Shown here: positions 27,952-37,542 of the stretch, piece after piece
How positions within the stretch are numbered: position 1 is the first letter of the stretch
Layout: each line of letters starts with the position of its first letter
NCBI GenBank assembly: GCA_900468535.1
Contig: UBTY01000041.1
Span: 1-64,000, forward strand
Source of the DNA: Hyphomicrobiales bacterium
Lineage (GTDB): Bacteria > Pseudomonadota > Alphaproteobacteria > Rhizobiales > Rhizobiaceae
DNA: 64,000 nucleotides
Direction: 5' to 3'
Translations under genes and position numbers: made by a program
The notes under the pieces: model-generated
Database searches by the model: none
The model's input: only the letters and a program-made list of their open reading frames with translations
What the model was told of the DNA's origin: nothing

Positions 27952-27959
27952 CGCCGCGC

Positions 27960-28802
27960 TTATCCCTTCACGTCTGCAGACGGGCGAGCAGCGCCTGTCA
28001 GTCTCGGAACGGCGTCGATGAGGCTTCGCGTGTAAGGATCCCGCGGCGCGCCGAAAATCCCTGCAGTCTCGCCATGCTCGACGATCCGCCCCTTGTTCAT
28101 GACGTAGACGTAGTTCGACGTTTCACGCACCACGCCGAGGTTGTGTGTGATCATCAGCAGCGCCAGGCCGCGCTCTTCAACGAGGTCTTTCAATAGCTTG
28201 AGGATCTGGGCTTGCGTGGTGACATCAAGCGCCGTTCCAGGCTCGTCGGCGATCAACAAGCGGGGTTCGCTGAGAAGCGCCATCGCGATCAGAACGCGTT
28301 GGCGCATGCCACCGGAAAGCATGATCGGATAACTGCGTGCAATCCTCTCCGGATCGCGCATCCGAACCTGCTCCAAGACCTGATGTACGCGCGAAATGCG
28401 TTCCTGCTTCGACCTGACACGACCAAGCCTCTTGTCTGCATATTTCAGGATCGTGCCCATCTGGTCCGCAATGGTGAAGACGGGATTGAGCGAACTCATG
28501 GGATCCTGGAAGACCATCGACATGGCCGTTCCGCGCAGGCGAAGCCGTTCCTTGTCCGGCATCGTCAGCAGATCGGCGCCGTCGAAATAGATCGCGCCGT
28601 TCAGGATGCGGGCGGGCGGCTGGCGAAGCAGCCCCATGATAGCCTTCATCGTCACCGTCTTGCCCGAGCCGCTCTCGCCAACTAGAGCAACCTGCGACCG
28701 GGCCGGAACCTCAAGGCTGACATTGTCGAGCACGTTGCTGGTACGGCCGTATGTGGTGAATGACACGGAAAGATTGTCGACGCGCAGAAGTGACGTGCTC
28801 AT
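27960..28802 (-). CDS. Peptide-type ABC transporter ATPase (DppD-like)
   Basis: About 280 residues. Walker A is LVGESGSGKTVTMKAIMG, the signature is LSGGMRQRVLIAMALLSEP and Walker B is LLIADEPGTALD. The start at 28802 overlaps the permease stop (ATGA) and has CAGGAGG at ideal spacing; the longer frame to 29024 has no homology in its first 74 residues. It pairs with the DppF-like ATPase. Confidence 0.93.
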   Translation of the reverse strand: MSTSLLRVDNLSVSFTTYGRTSNVLDNVSLEVPARSQVALVGESGSGKTVTMKAIMGLLRQPPARILNGAIYFDGADLLTMPDKERLRLRGTAMSMVFQDPMSSLNPVFTIADQMGTILKYADKRLGRVRSKQERISRVHQVLEQVRMRDPERIARSYPIMLSGGMRQRVLIAMALLSEPRLLIADEPGTALDVTTQAQILKLLKDLVEERGLALLMITHNLGVVRETSNYVYVMNKGRIVEHGETAGIFGAPRDPYTRSLIDAVPRLTGAARPSADVKG

Positions 28803-29692
28803 CTGACCTCCTGAACATCGTAGAGATCGCGAAGGCCATCGCCGAGGAGATTGAAGCCCAACGCCACGAAGAGGATGGCGGCGCCTGGCATTATGGACTC
28901 CCACCAATAGTCGGGCAGGAAAGCGGCGCCTTGCGCGACCATGGTGCCCAAGTCCGGTGTCGGAGGCTGGATGCCGAGGCCAAGGAAGGAAAGCGACGCG
29001 CCGACCAGGATCACGAACCCGCAATCAAGCGACGTCTTGACCGCGATCGCGGAGACGCAGTTCGGCAGGATCTCGCGCAGCAGGATATGAAACTTGCTTG
29101 CCCCCAACGTCTCGGCGGCCTCGATGTATTCCTGGCTGCGGATCTGCTTGGTGATCGAGAAAATCAGGCGCGTGTGCCAAGTCCACCAGAGAGCGGAGAT
29201 TGCCAGCAAGGAGTTCAGCAGGCTTGGCGAAAGGACCGCCGCAACCGCGAGCGCCATGACCAATGGAGGGATCGCGAGAGCAATATCCGTCAATCGCATG
29301 ATGATGGCCTCGACCCATCCGCCGAAGTAGCCAGCGACGATGCCGAGTGCGGTGCCAACGGGGATGGCCGTGCCGAGGACGACCAGTGCCAGAAGCAGCG
29401 AAATTCGCATGCCGAAAACGACGCGGGTGAAAATATCCCGACCGACATTGTCGGTGCCGAACCAGTATTCGGTGGACGGAGGCAGGTGACGGGCGCGGAA
29501 ATTGACTGCCGCGCCGACATGCTCGGGATGCGGCGTTATCCAGGGCGCCAGGAGAGCGCCGAGCACGCATATGATGACAATCACGGCACCGATCACAGCG
29601 GTCGGATTGCGCGAGAAACGATACCAGTTCTGATAGGCGTTCGACAGGCGCGGCACTTCGACGACATTTTCCAACGGAGCGTTCGACATCAT
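28799..29692 (-). CDS. Peptide-type ABC transporter permease (DppC-like)
   Basis: This 297-residue permease has the N-terminal DppC motif (RFSRNPTAVIGAVIVI), the YWFGTDNVGRDIFTRVVFGMR signature and the coupling loop EAAETLGASKFHILLREILPN. It overlaps the DppB-like gene by 4 bases (ATGA) upstream and the DppD-like gene by 4 bases downstream. Confidence 0.93.
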   Translation of the reverse strand: MMSNAPLENVVEVPRLSNAYQNWYRFSRNPTAVIGAVIVIICVLGALLAPWITPHPEHVGAAVNFRARHLPPSTEYWFGTDNVGRDIFTRVVFGMRISLLLALVVLGTAIPVGTALGIVAGYFGGWVEAIIMRLTDIALAIPPLVMALAVAAVLSPSLLNSLLAISALWWTWHTRLIFSITKQIRSQEYIEAAETLGASKFHILLREILPNCVSAIAVKTSLDCGFVILVGASLSFLGLGIQPPTPDLGTMVAQGAAFLPDYWWESIMPGAAILFVALGFNLLGDGLRDLYDVQEVR

Positions 29693-30693
29693 CGTCTCCC
29701 TCGAATGCGAATACGGGGATCGACGATACCGACCAGGACATCGATGATCAGATTGACGATGACGAAGAAGACGCCTGATACGATCACCACACCCATGACG
29801 GCGTTCAGGTCTTTCTGCATGATGGTGCGCACGCCATAGGCAGCCATTCCCGGCCAGGCAAAGACGAGCTCCACCACGAAGGCGTTGCCGATCAGCGATG
29901 CGAACTCCAGCCCTGAAATGGTCAGGGGAGGAACAAAGCTCGGCCGCAGCATGTATTTGAACACGCGCACACGTTCCGGCACGCCAAAGGCACGGGAGGC
30001 TTCGATGTAATCCTGGCTTGCAACGTCGATCATCGACGATCGTGTTATGCGGGCGATCTGTCCCATCGTCGCAGCGGCCAGTGCAAAGGAAGGAAGCAGC
30101 AGGTAGCGCAGCGCCTGACCAAGCACGTCCAATCGGCCATGCAGGATGGAGTCGACGGTCACCAGCCCGGTAATATCCGCCGTAAAGGACAAATCCGGCG
30201 GCAGGCGCCCTGTCGTCGGCAGGATATGCAGCACGTACCCTGCGAGAATCTGTAGCAGAATTGCGAGAAAGAAACTCGGCGTGACGGCGCTGAAGATCGC
30301 GATCAGTCGGACCAGATTGTCCGGCCAGCGATCCTTCCAGCGTGCGGCAGCGACCCCAAGCGGCACGCCAAGCACGAAGGCGATCGTAATCGTGGCAAGG
30401 ACAAGCTCGAAGGTCGCCGCAAACGTATCCGCAATATCGTTCATGACGGGGCGTTTCGTCAGCAGCGACAATCCGAGATCGCCCTTGGCGAGACCAGAGA
30501 CATAGATGCCGTATTGCTGAACCAGAGGCTTGTTGAAGCCCATCGTCTCCCGCAATTGTTCAACCTGTTCGGCGCTCGCACGCGGTCCGAGCGCCAGCCG
30601 GACCGGATCGCCCGGCATGCCGCGAGCGATCGTGAAGATCACGACGGATAGCCCGAACAGGACAAGCAGCGACCAGAGCACGCGCCTAGTCAT
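29689..30693 (-). CDS. Peptide-type ABC transporter permease (DppB-like)
   Basis: About 334 residues. TM1 is VLWSLLVLFGLSVVIFTIARGMPGDP, and the coupling loop is EASRAFGVPERVRVFKYMLRPSF. The start is taken at ATG 30693 because it matches the family; the ribosome-binding site is weak, and the frame is open to a TTG at 30756. It follows the binding-protein gene after a hairpin. Confidence 0.9.
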   Translation of the reverse strand: MTRRVLWSLLVLFGLSVVIFTIARGMPGDPVRLALGPRASAEQVEQLRETMGFNKPLVQQYGIYVSGLAKGDLGLSLLTKRPVMNDIADTFAATFELVLATITIAFVLGVPLGVAAARWKDRWPDNLVRLIAIFSAVTPSFFLAILLQILAGYVLHILPTTGRLPPDLSFTADITGLVTVDSILHGRLDVLGQALRYLLLPSFALAAATMGQIARITRSSMIDVASQDYIEASRAFGVPERVRVFKYMLRPSFVPPLTISGLEFASLIGNAFVVELVFAWPGMAAYGVRTIMQKDLNAVMGVVIVSGVFFVIVNLIIDVLVGIVDPRIRIRGRR

Positions 30694-30743
30694 GAAGAGG
30701 AGGAATTCCAATGATCCAGCCCAGCTTAAGGAGAGATTTCGGT

Positions 30744-30767
30744 GAGGACGGCCCAAAGGCCGCCCTC
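30744..30767 (-). other. Hairpin after dppA-like gene
   Basis: A 10-bp stem (GAGGACGGCC / GGCCGCCCTC, one G-U pair) with a 4-base loop sits between the binding-protein stop and the first permease. It lacks a T tract. It probably stabilises the binding-protein message, as in the sugar operon. Confidence 0.5.
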
Positions 30768-30817
30768 CCTAGGCGATCCCAAGAGGTGTGGTGCCCGCTC
30801 GGGATCGGTAGAACCTG

Positions 30818-32377
30818 TTATTTGCAGGTCCAGCTGTAGCGCGTGAACTTGTAGTCGAAGGACTGCATCGGGACGGCTTTGAAGCCGACAAGGCATTTGT
30901 CCATCGCGTGTTGCACGGTCTGCGTCTGCAGGAACACATCCGGCTGCAGATCGACGATCTTGTGCTGAAGTTCCTTGTAGATGTCCGCCTGCGCTTTCGG
31001 GTCTACAGTTTCACGCGCCTTGTCGATCAAAGCGTCGATCGCCGGATCCTGCAGCCATTCCGCCGAAGCCCACGTTCCCGCTGCCTTCGAGTGGTATTGG
31101 GTGAAGAACATCGAGTCCGGCGACGGATAGGTCGGCCCGAAGAAGATCTGATTGACCGCAGGCGTCGTCTCGACCTTATTGGAAATTTCCGTGATGCGGT
31201 TCCACGGGTCTGCCTGCTGCGTGACCTTGAAGCCAAGCTGCTCGAGGTTTGCCTGCATCAGCAGACTGATTTCCTCTTCGAACTTTGTGCCAGCCACATA
31301 GCCGAGGGTGATCGGGATTTCCTGTCCGGCATATTTCGACTGCGCGATCTCGGCCTTTGCCGCTTCCATGTCGAACTTCGGCGCGGGCAGATCGCTTGCA
31401 TAGTAATCTGCGAAGCCCGACGGAAGGGGACCGTTCAACGGGCCGCCGGGGACGATGACGTTGCTGACCGTATCGTAGTCGGTCGCGTAAGCCAGCGCCT
31501 TGCGAATATGGATATCGTCTGTCGGCGGGACCTTCGTGTTCAGCTTCAGGTAAAAGCCGATGGTCGTGTCTTCGCTGACGATATTGAAGCGGCCCATGTC
31601 CTTCAGGGCCTTGTAGGTATCGGGCGACTGGTACTGGCTGCTCATCGTCAGCTCGCCGGAGGCGGCCAGCGAACGGACGGTGGCTTCGTCGTTCGTAATG
31701 ATCCATCGCACTTCGTCGATCGGACCCTCGCCGAATCCCTTGTAGTACTTCGGATCGCGCTCGATGGTCATCGACGCACCGCGATCCCAGTCTTTCAGCG
31801 TGTAAGGCCCTGCACCAGCGGCCTTCGTCGCCAGATAGGTCTGGCCATCGTCGCTCCCGGCATTTTCCTTCACGACATCGGCGTTGACGATGAACACGGC
31901 CGGAACCGTGCTCAGGAACGGCGCGAATGCCTTCGAGAGGGTGAACTTGACGGTATGAGGATCAACCGCCGTCACCGAACCTGACTTCAGAACGTCGGCA
32001 AAAAGGTTCGCCGGACCCTGGTTGATTTTCAGCAGGCGTTCGAAGGAATAGACGACATCAGAGGCTTCGACCGGCGATCCATCGCTGAAATGCGCGTCCG
32101 CGCGAAGCTTGAACGTGACTTCCTTTGCGTCGGGAGAAATCGTCCAGCTCTCGGCGAGTTCCGGCTGAAGGGCGCCCTTGGAATCGACGGTGACCAGGCC
32201 GTCGTAGAGGTTCACCGCTGCCATATAGTCTGTGTAGTCGGAGATCTTCGCCGGATCGATCGTGCCGAAGATCTGGACGGTATTCATCGTCACGACCGTC
32301 TTGGCCGCCGCCGTGCCGGCCATACCGGCGACGAGCGCGGCAAGCGCGGTCGAAGCAATCAGATTCAATTTGCTCAT
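30818..32377 (-). CDS. Peptide-type ABC transporter substrate-binding protein (DppA-like)
   Basis: This 519-residue family-5 solute-binding protein has a signal peptide (MSKLNLIASTALAALVAGMA, cleavage near AAA-KTV). The mature protein has YDGLVTVDSKGALQPELAESWTISPD and FKLRADAHFSDGSPVEASDVVYS, both diagnostic. The start at 32377 has GGGAGA six bases upstream. It is the first gene of the eight-gene minus-strand operon. Family members bind di/oligopeptides, opines, glutathione or other peptide-like compounds, so the ligand is open. Confidence 0.93.
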   Translation of the reverse strand: MSKLNLIASTALAALVAGMAGTAAAKTVVTMNTVQIFGTIDPAKISDYTDYMAAVNLYDGLVTVDSKGALQPELAESWTISPDAKEVTFKLRADAHFSDGSPVEASDVVYSFERLLKINQGPANLFADVLKSGSVTAVDPHTVKFTLSKAFAPFLSTVPAVFIVNADVVKENAGSDDGQTYLATKAAGAGPYTLKDWDRGASMTIERDPKYYKGFGEGPIDEVRWIITNDEATVRSLAASGELTMSSQYQSPDTYKALKDMGRFNIVSEDTTIGFYLKLNTKVPPTDDIHIRKALAYATDYDTVSNVIVPGGPLNGPLPSGFADYYASDLPAPKFDMEAAKAEIAQSKYAGQEIPITLGYVAGTKFEEEISLLMQANLEQLGFKVTQQADPWNRITEISNKVETTPAVNQIFFGPTYPSPDSMFFTQYHSKAAGTWASAEWLQDPAIDALIDKARETVDPKAQADIYKELQHKIVDLQPDVFLQTQTVQHAMDKCLVGFKAVPMQSFDYKFTRYSWTCK

Positions 32378-32688
32378 GGTATCTCCCGGTTCAAGGTTCC
32401 CTGCGGGTTTGCGCACCCGTCACATGTGGTCTCATCGTCCCCGACGTCTTCACGCGCCTTTGAGGGACTGATCGCATTCGGTATTAGCGAGAGATCGCCG
32501 CCAACCAATTGCTTGGGTCAACGGGCTTTGGGCGACCTTTTCGGACGACGCCCCCACCAGACGGCGAGGAGCGTCGAAGCAAAGATTGCACAGGCCGGCG
32601 AGGTCTCCAACGCTGGACCAGTCTAGGTTTTTGTTTAAATGGTATAGGTTTGTCGCCAAGCGCGCCGTTCAAAACCTAGTCGTTTTGG
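32378..32688. other. Regulatory gap between MalT-like gene and Dpp/DUF917 operon
   Basis: There is no gene here. It should contain the operon promoter. The only clear structure is the TAGGTTT repeat set at 32624-32678. I cannot place a convincing -35/-10 pair. Confidence 0.5.
32624..32678. promoter_or_regulatory. Triple TAGGTTT motif, candidate activator site
   Basis: TAGGTTT occurs at 32624-32630 and 32645-32651 in direct orientation, 21 bp apart (two helical turns), and inverted as AAACCTA at 32672-32678. The outer copies extend to a 9-bp inverted repeat (CTAGGTTTT / AAAACCTAG). The element lies just downstream of the MalT-like gene and upstream of the operon it probably controls. Binding by that regulator is inference. 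Confidence 0.45.
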
Positions 32689-35040
32689 TCAGGTGACCAT
32701 GCCGAGCGCGCGGGCGGCACTGATGGCCTCCTGCCGGTTGCGGCAGCCGAGTTTGCGGTAGACATTACCAAGGTGAAATTTCACCGTCGCCTCGCTGAGA
32801 CCGAGGACATGGGCGATGTATTTGTTCGCCGCCCCCTCCGATATCATCAGCAGGATCTTGCTTTCGCGGCGGGAGAGCGTCGTGCCACCCCCGGCAGCGC
32901 TCGACAGGCGGCCGCTGTCGCGCAGCTTGCGGATGATCTGCTTGGTCGCGAGCGACGTCGAGAGAAACCCGCCGATGCGCTCGTTTCCGATCAACTCGTC
33001 GAGAAAGATACGCTCCTCCGACAACGGTGCAATTGTCCCGAGCCTGGCACTGTCCTCGAAAGTCTTCTGAAGAAGGGCGCGGGCGCGTGTCAGATTGCGC
33101 TGCCGCTTTGCAACGTAGGCCGACCAGATTTCGATGCCGATCCGCTGGCGGTCCGTCAGGTTAAGGTTGCCCATCATGGCCGCAATGATCTCGGCCAGAC
33201 CGACGTTCGCAGGCTGCTCGTAGACCAGTTGGCGTATCCATGCGAGCGCAAGCGCCAGATCATCGCGGTTGTCGATGCGTGGCAAAGACTGCCACTCGTT
33301 CACCATCCAGGTCCGGTCGATGTGCGAGTCTATTCCCTTCAGCCGGTCGGCCGCCTCCTGCCATCGACCTGCGTTCTGCAAGACCGCCGCCTCGCGGATC
33401 TCGATCATCATCTGAAACTGGCGATTGGACACCTGGTAGACACGCCAGCGGTCGAGAAAGCTGCGCGCTGCGATCGTCGAGAAATGGTCGCCCAGCGCCT
33501 GACTTCCATAGTGAAGCGCAAGCTCGAGCAGGCTCGGCCATATCTCTCCGTGAGAGAAGTCGTCGATATCAAGACTGAGGAAACGGGCAAGCGGCTCGGC
33601 GCGACCTGCCTCGTATTCGATACAGGCATCGAGCAGGGCCTGCAGCCTGACGTCGTTTGGACTCTCGAAGGGGATCTCGCTCAGGGATTTCTTCGACCGA
33701 GCCGCATGTTTTCTCGCCGCGAGAGCGTCGCCCATCAGCAGCCGGATCAACGCCCGATGCAGACTGATATAAAAGGCAAGCATCGGCGATTTCGCGCACT
33801 GATAGTGATACATCGCTCGCTGCGCGACGTCCTCCGCCTCCGAAAACCTGCGATTGCGGATATAGAACTCGAGGATTGCGTTGTAGAAACTCCCCCGAAA
33901 CAGGTGATCGTCAGCCGGGAATTCGGCAACCAATGCGTAACACCGCTGAAGCAGGTCCTCGGAGAAGAAGTAATCCTCGTAGATGAGCATCAGCAGCCGG
34001 AACGCGCGAAACTCCCGCGAGAATACCGAGCGCGGTGAGAAAACGACCTCCGGATCGTTCGCAAGATCACCGAACCGGTCGGCGAGGAGCCGACGTGCAC
34101 GCGCCACGTCTCCCCTTTTCAATGCCTGCAGACCCAACGACAGAACCAGTATCTCGGACTGCTGGGCATAGCTGCGTGGAAAGCCTGACAACACGCGGTC
34201 AAACGACTCCGGCCCGTGATAGTAAAGGAAGAAATCGCCGTGTTCTTCGGCAAAAATACGCAGGGCGTTGTCGAAGAACCCGGCTCGCTGGAATGTGACG
34301 ATGGCCTCTACCGGCCGCCCGCGGGCGGCATAAGCCTCCGCGAGCGCCTTGGCGTCGGCCGCGATCAGGACGCGCCGCGCGATTTCGTTATCAACCGCCT
34401 CGGAAAGCTCCGTCGCAACCGAAGGCACCTGTATCCGGCCATCGCTGACGAACGGCACGATTGACAGTCCATGCTGGGTCGCGACCCCGCGATCAAGCAG
34501 GATACGCATGTCCACCAAGGCATCCGGCGTACTCTCGTGCAGGATCTCGCTTTCGAGAAAGGCAACGAGCGCTGGACCCGCCAGCGATGGATTGAACGCA
34601 ATCAGCGGCCAGCCCCCGGACGTCTCGATGACCGCTGCGGCCTTATCCGCCGACATCTGTGCAGACAGCTCCTCGATGTCAATGAGAAGGTCGGCAGCCT
34701 TGAAGACATAAGCTTTCCCGTAGGCCCGCGCCCGCGACAGTCCCGGAAGAATGGTTTCCTCTCTCTTGGCAATCACGATGCGCCCATGGCCGGAAATGAA
34801 CATTTCCGGCAACGGCTGCGGCTTCGAATGCGGAGGTATATCCCAAACCACAAGCTCATTTGCCGTGGGAAGTGTTGGCGTGCTGGCGCTCTCGTGAATA
34901 GCCGTACCGGTGCGATCAGCCAGCTCTGCCAGAAGGGACGATTTCCCCATCCCGGCCGGCGCTTCGAGCACGACAATCGGCTCCGGCCGCTCGAGAAGTC
35001 GGGACATCACAGCCGGTCGGCAAACGAGGGAGGGCATCAA
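32689..35040 (-). CDS. MalT-like ATP-dependent LuxR-type regulator
   Basis: This 783-residue protein has an N-terminal NTPase domain with Walker A LEAPAGMGKSSLLAEL (about residues 25-40), a long helical repeat middle region and a C-terminal LuxR helix-turn-helix. The latter reads LSRRESKILLMISEGAANKYIAHVLGLSEATVKFHLGNVYRKLG. This is the layout of MalT/LAL activators, which need ATP and an inducer. The usual length is near 900, so the NTPase part is somewhat compact. It lies upstream of the Dpp/DUF917 operon in the same direction and is the natural candidate for its activator. Confidence 0.87.
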   Translation of the reverse strand: MMPSLVCRPAVMSRLLERPEPIVVLEAPAGMGKSSLLAELADRTGTAIHESASTPTLPTANELVVWDIPPHSKPQPLPEMFISGHGRIVIAKREETILPGLSRARAYGKAYVFKAADLLIDIEELSAQMSADKAAAVIETSGGWPLIAFNPSLAGPALVAFLESEILHESTPDALVDMRILLDRGVATQHGLSIVPFVSDGRIQVPSVATELSEAVDNEIARRVLIAADAKALAEAYAARGRPVEAIVTFQRAGFFDNALRIFAEEHGDFFLYYHGPESFDRVLSGFPRSYAQQSEILVLSLGLQALKRGDVARARRLLADRFGDLANDPEVVFSPRSVFSREFRAFRLLMLIYEDYFFSEDLLQRCYALVAEFPADDHLFRGSFYNAILEFYIRNRRFSEAEDVAQRAMYHYQCAKSPMLAFYISLHRALIRLLMGDALAARKHAARSKKSLSEIPFESPNDVRLQALLDACIEYEAGRAEPLARFLSLDIDDFSHGEIWPSLLELALHYGSQALGDHFSTIAARSFLDRWRVYQVSNRQFQMMIEIREAAVLQNAGRWQEAADRLKGIDSHIDRTWMVNEWQSLPRIDNRDDLALALAWIRQLVYEQPANVGLAEIIAAMMGNLNLTDRQRIGIEIWSAYVAKRQRNLTRARALLQKTFEDSARLGTIAPLSEERIFLDELIGNERIGGFLSTSLATKQIIRKLRDSGRLSSAAGGGTTLSRRESKILLMISEGAANKYIAHVLGLSEATVKFHLGNVYRKLGCRNRQEAISAARALGMVT

Positions 35041-35155
35041 GCGCTGGACCGATACAAGACAACGATCCGTCTTGCGTGCATTTTGACGGTCGGGTTGTCA
35101 ATCGCGCCGCTTACCCGCGGACGGCATTTTCGGGATCGAGCGAAGCGCATCTGTC

Positions 35156-35189
35156 AAAGGCCCGGGCGCCTTTGGATGGGCACCCGGGC
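35156..35189 (-). terminator. Probable terminator downstream of katG
   Basis: An 11-bp stem with one G-U pair (GCCCGGGTGCC / GGCGCCCGGGC on the minus strand) and an 8-base loop is followed by CTTTG. The T tract is short, so it could be partly Rho-dependent. Confidence 0.55.
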
Positions 35190-35203
35190 ACAATTTTCGT
35201 CTG

Positions 35204-37387
35204 TTACCTGCGAACCAGATCAAAACGGTCGGCGTTCATCACCTTTGTCCAGGCAGCGATGAAGTCCCGAACGAACTTGTCCTTCGCATCGGACGAACCA
35301 TAGACCTCGGCAAGGGCACGGAGCTGCGCGTGCGATCCGAAGATCAGATCGACGCGAGTGCCGGTCCACTTCAGGTCGTTGGTCTTGCGATCACGGCCCT
35401 CGTAGACGCCGTGCTTGCCGGCAGCCGGGCTCCATACGGTTCCCATGTCCAGAAGGTTGACGAAGAAGTCGTTCGTCAACGTCTCCGGCTTGTCGGTAAA
35501 GACGCCATGCTCCGGCTGGCCAGCCTTCAGCACACGCAGGCCGCCGACCAGCACCGTCATCTCAGGCGCCGTCAAAGTCAGCAGTTGAGCACGGTCGACA
35601 AGCGCCTCCTCCGCCTTCAGGAACTGGCGGCGGTTGGCGTTGACATAGTTGCGGAAACCGTCGGCGCGCGGCTCCAGCGCTGTGAAAGACGCCGCATCGG
35701 TCTGCGCTTCGGTCGCGTCCATTCTGCCGGGCGTGAACGGAACGCTTGCCCCGGGACCAGCCGCCTTTTCGACGCCTGCATTGCCAGCGAGTACGATCAG
35801 GTCCGCGAGAGAGATTTTCTTGCCTGATGTCTGGGCTGCGTTGAAGTCCTTCTGGATGCCCTCGAGAACGGAGAGCACCTTCGCCAGCTGTGCCGGCTGA
35901 TTGGCATCCCAATCCTTTTGCGGCGACAGACGGATGCGCGCACCGTTTGCGCCACCGCGCTTGTCCGAACCACGGAAGCTCGATGCCGAGGCCCAGGCCG
36001 TGGACACCAGTTCCTGAACCGTCAGACCCGACGCCAGCACCTTCGCCTTTAAGTCTGCCACGTCGTTGTCATCGACCAGCTTGTGGTCAACAGCGGGGAT
36101 GACATCCTGCCAGATAAGATCTTCGGCAGGCACTTCGGGACCGAGATAGCGTACCTTAGGGCCCATATCGCGATGGGTCAGCTTGAACCAGGCGCGCGCG
36201 AACGCATCAGCGAACTGATCCGGATTTTCCATGAAGCGGCGCGAGATCTTTTCGTAGATCGGATCGAAGCGGAGCGCGAGGTCGGAGGTCAGCATCTTCG
36301 GCCGATGCTTCTTCGAAGGATCGAAGGCATCCGGGATCGTCGCGCCGGCACCCTTTGCAACCCACTGCTTGGCGCCAGCCGGGCTGCTCTCCAGTTCGTA
36401 TTCGTAACCGAACAGGTTCCAGAAGAAGTTGTTGCTCCACTTGGTGGGCGTCGTTGTCCAGATCACTTCCAGGCCGCTGCCGATCGCATCGCGACCGACG
36501 CCGGTGTTGAATTTGCTTGCCCAGCCAAGGCCCTGCGCCTCGATCTCGTCGCCTTCAGGATCGACGCCGACGAAGGACGGATCACCCGCGCCGTGGGTCT
36601 TGCCAAACGTGTGGCCGCCGGCGATCAGCGCGACGGTTTCTTCGTCATTCATTGCCATGCGGGCGAAGGTTTCCCGGATGTCGCGGGCCGAGGCCAATGG
36701 GTCCGGGTTGCCGTTCGGTCCCTCGGGATTGACGTAGATGAGGCCCATCTGCACGGCGCCGAGCGGTTCTGCAAGTTCGCGCTCGCCGCTGTAGCGTTCG
36801 TCACCAAGCCAGGTGCCTTCAGGACCCCAATAGAGCTCTTCGGGTTCCCATACATCGGCACGTCCGCCCGCGAAGCCGAAGGTCTTGAAGCCCATGGATT
36901 CAAGCGCGACATTGCCCGTCAAGATCAGCAGGTCAGCCCAGGAGATACGGTTTCCGTATTTCTGCTTGATCGGCCAGAGAAGGCGGCGGGCCTTGTCGAG
37001 GTTGACGTTATCAGGCCAGCTGTTGAGCGGGGCGAAACGCTGCTGTCCCTGCCCTGCCCCGCCTCGACCGTCAGTGATGCGATAGGTACCGGCGCTGTGC
37101 CATGCCATGCGGATGAAGAGCCCGCCGTAGTGGCCAAAGTCAGCCGGCCACCAATCCTGGGAGTCCGTCATAAGCGCATGAAGGTCCTTCTTCAGCGCGT
37201 CGAGGTCGAGTTTCTTGAACTCCTCGGCATAGTTGAAAGCCGCTCCCAACGGATCGGAGAGACCCGAATTCTGATGCAGAATCTGAACGTTCAGCTGATC
37301 TGGCCACCAGTCACGGTTCCCTCTGCCGCGAGGTGTATTGCCATGGGGCACGGGACATTTGCCGGCGCTATCGGGTTTCTGGTCCAT
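35204..37387 (-). CDS. katG: Catalase-peroxidase
   Basis: This 727-residue protein is a full-length bifunctional catalase-peroxidase. The distal-side residues lie in HYGGLFIRMAWHSAGTYR (Arg, Trp and His of the active site; Trp of the Trp-Tyr-Met adduct). The proximal haem histidine is in IAGGHTFGKTHGAGD, and TSDLALRFDPIYEKISRRF is also diagnostic. It detoxifies hydrogen peroxide in the cytoplasm. GAGGAGA lies about six bases upstream of ATG. No oxyR is adjacent; a 7-bp-arm palindrome is present upstream at 37543-37565. Confidence 0.97.
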   Translation of the reverse strand: MDQKPDSAGKCPVPHGNTPRGRGNRDWWPDQLNVQILHQNSGLSDPLGAAFNYAEEFKKLDLDALKKDLHALMTDSQDWWPADFGHYGGLFIRMAWHSAGTYRITDGRGGAGQGQQRFAPLNSWPDNVNLDKARRLLWPIKQKYGNRISWADLLILTGNVALESMGFKTFGFAGGRADVWEPEELYWGPEGTWLGDERYSGERELAEPLGAVQMGLIYVNPEGPNGNPDPLASARDIRETFARMAMNDEETVALIAGGHTFGKTHGAGDPSFVGVDPEGDEIEAQGLGWASKFNTGVGRDAIGSGLEVIWTTTPTKWSNNFFWNLFGYEYELESSPAGAKQWVAKGAGATIPDAFDPSKKHRPKMLTSDLALRFDPIYEKISRRFMENPDQFADAFARAWFKLTHRDMGPKVRYLGPEVPAEDLIWQDVIPAVDHKLVDDNDVADLKAKVLASGLTVQELVSTAWASASSFRGSDKRGGANGARIRLSPQKDWDANQPAQLAKVLSVLEGIQKDFNAAQTSGKKISLADLIVLAGNAGVEKAAGPGASVPFTPGRMDATEAQTDAASFTALEPRADGFRNYVNANRRQFLKAEEALVDRAQLLTLTAPEMTVLVGGLRVLKAGQPEHGVFTDKPETLTNDFFVNLLDMGTVWSPAAGKHGVYEGRDRKTNDLKWTGTRVDLIFGSHAQLRALAEVYGSSDAKDKFVRDFIAAWTKVMNADRFDLVRR

Positions 37388-37542
37388 TGTTTTCTCCTCG
37401 GTTTTTTGATGCGTCGAAAGCGGGAAGACATGCCGGCCAGCCTTGGGTCAAAGCGAATACCCAGACACCGCGGACCCGCGAGCTCCACTGCCTCCTTCAT
37501 AACCGAAGTGAACCATAACTCTAAGTTGGAATTACTGATCAA

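Noticed and set aside
28760..29839. 359-codon plus-strand frame opposite the Dpp permeases
   Set aside because: Antisense shadow rich in charged residues, lacking hydrophobic or enzymatic motifs.
32773..34038. 421-codon plus-strand frame opposite the MalT-like gene
   Set aside because: Antisense shadow; no motif or initiation signal.
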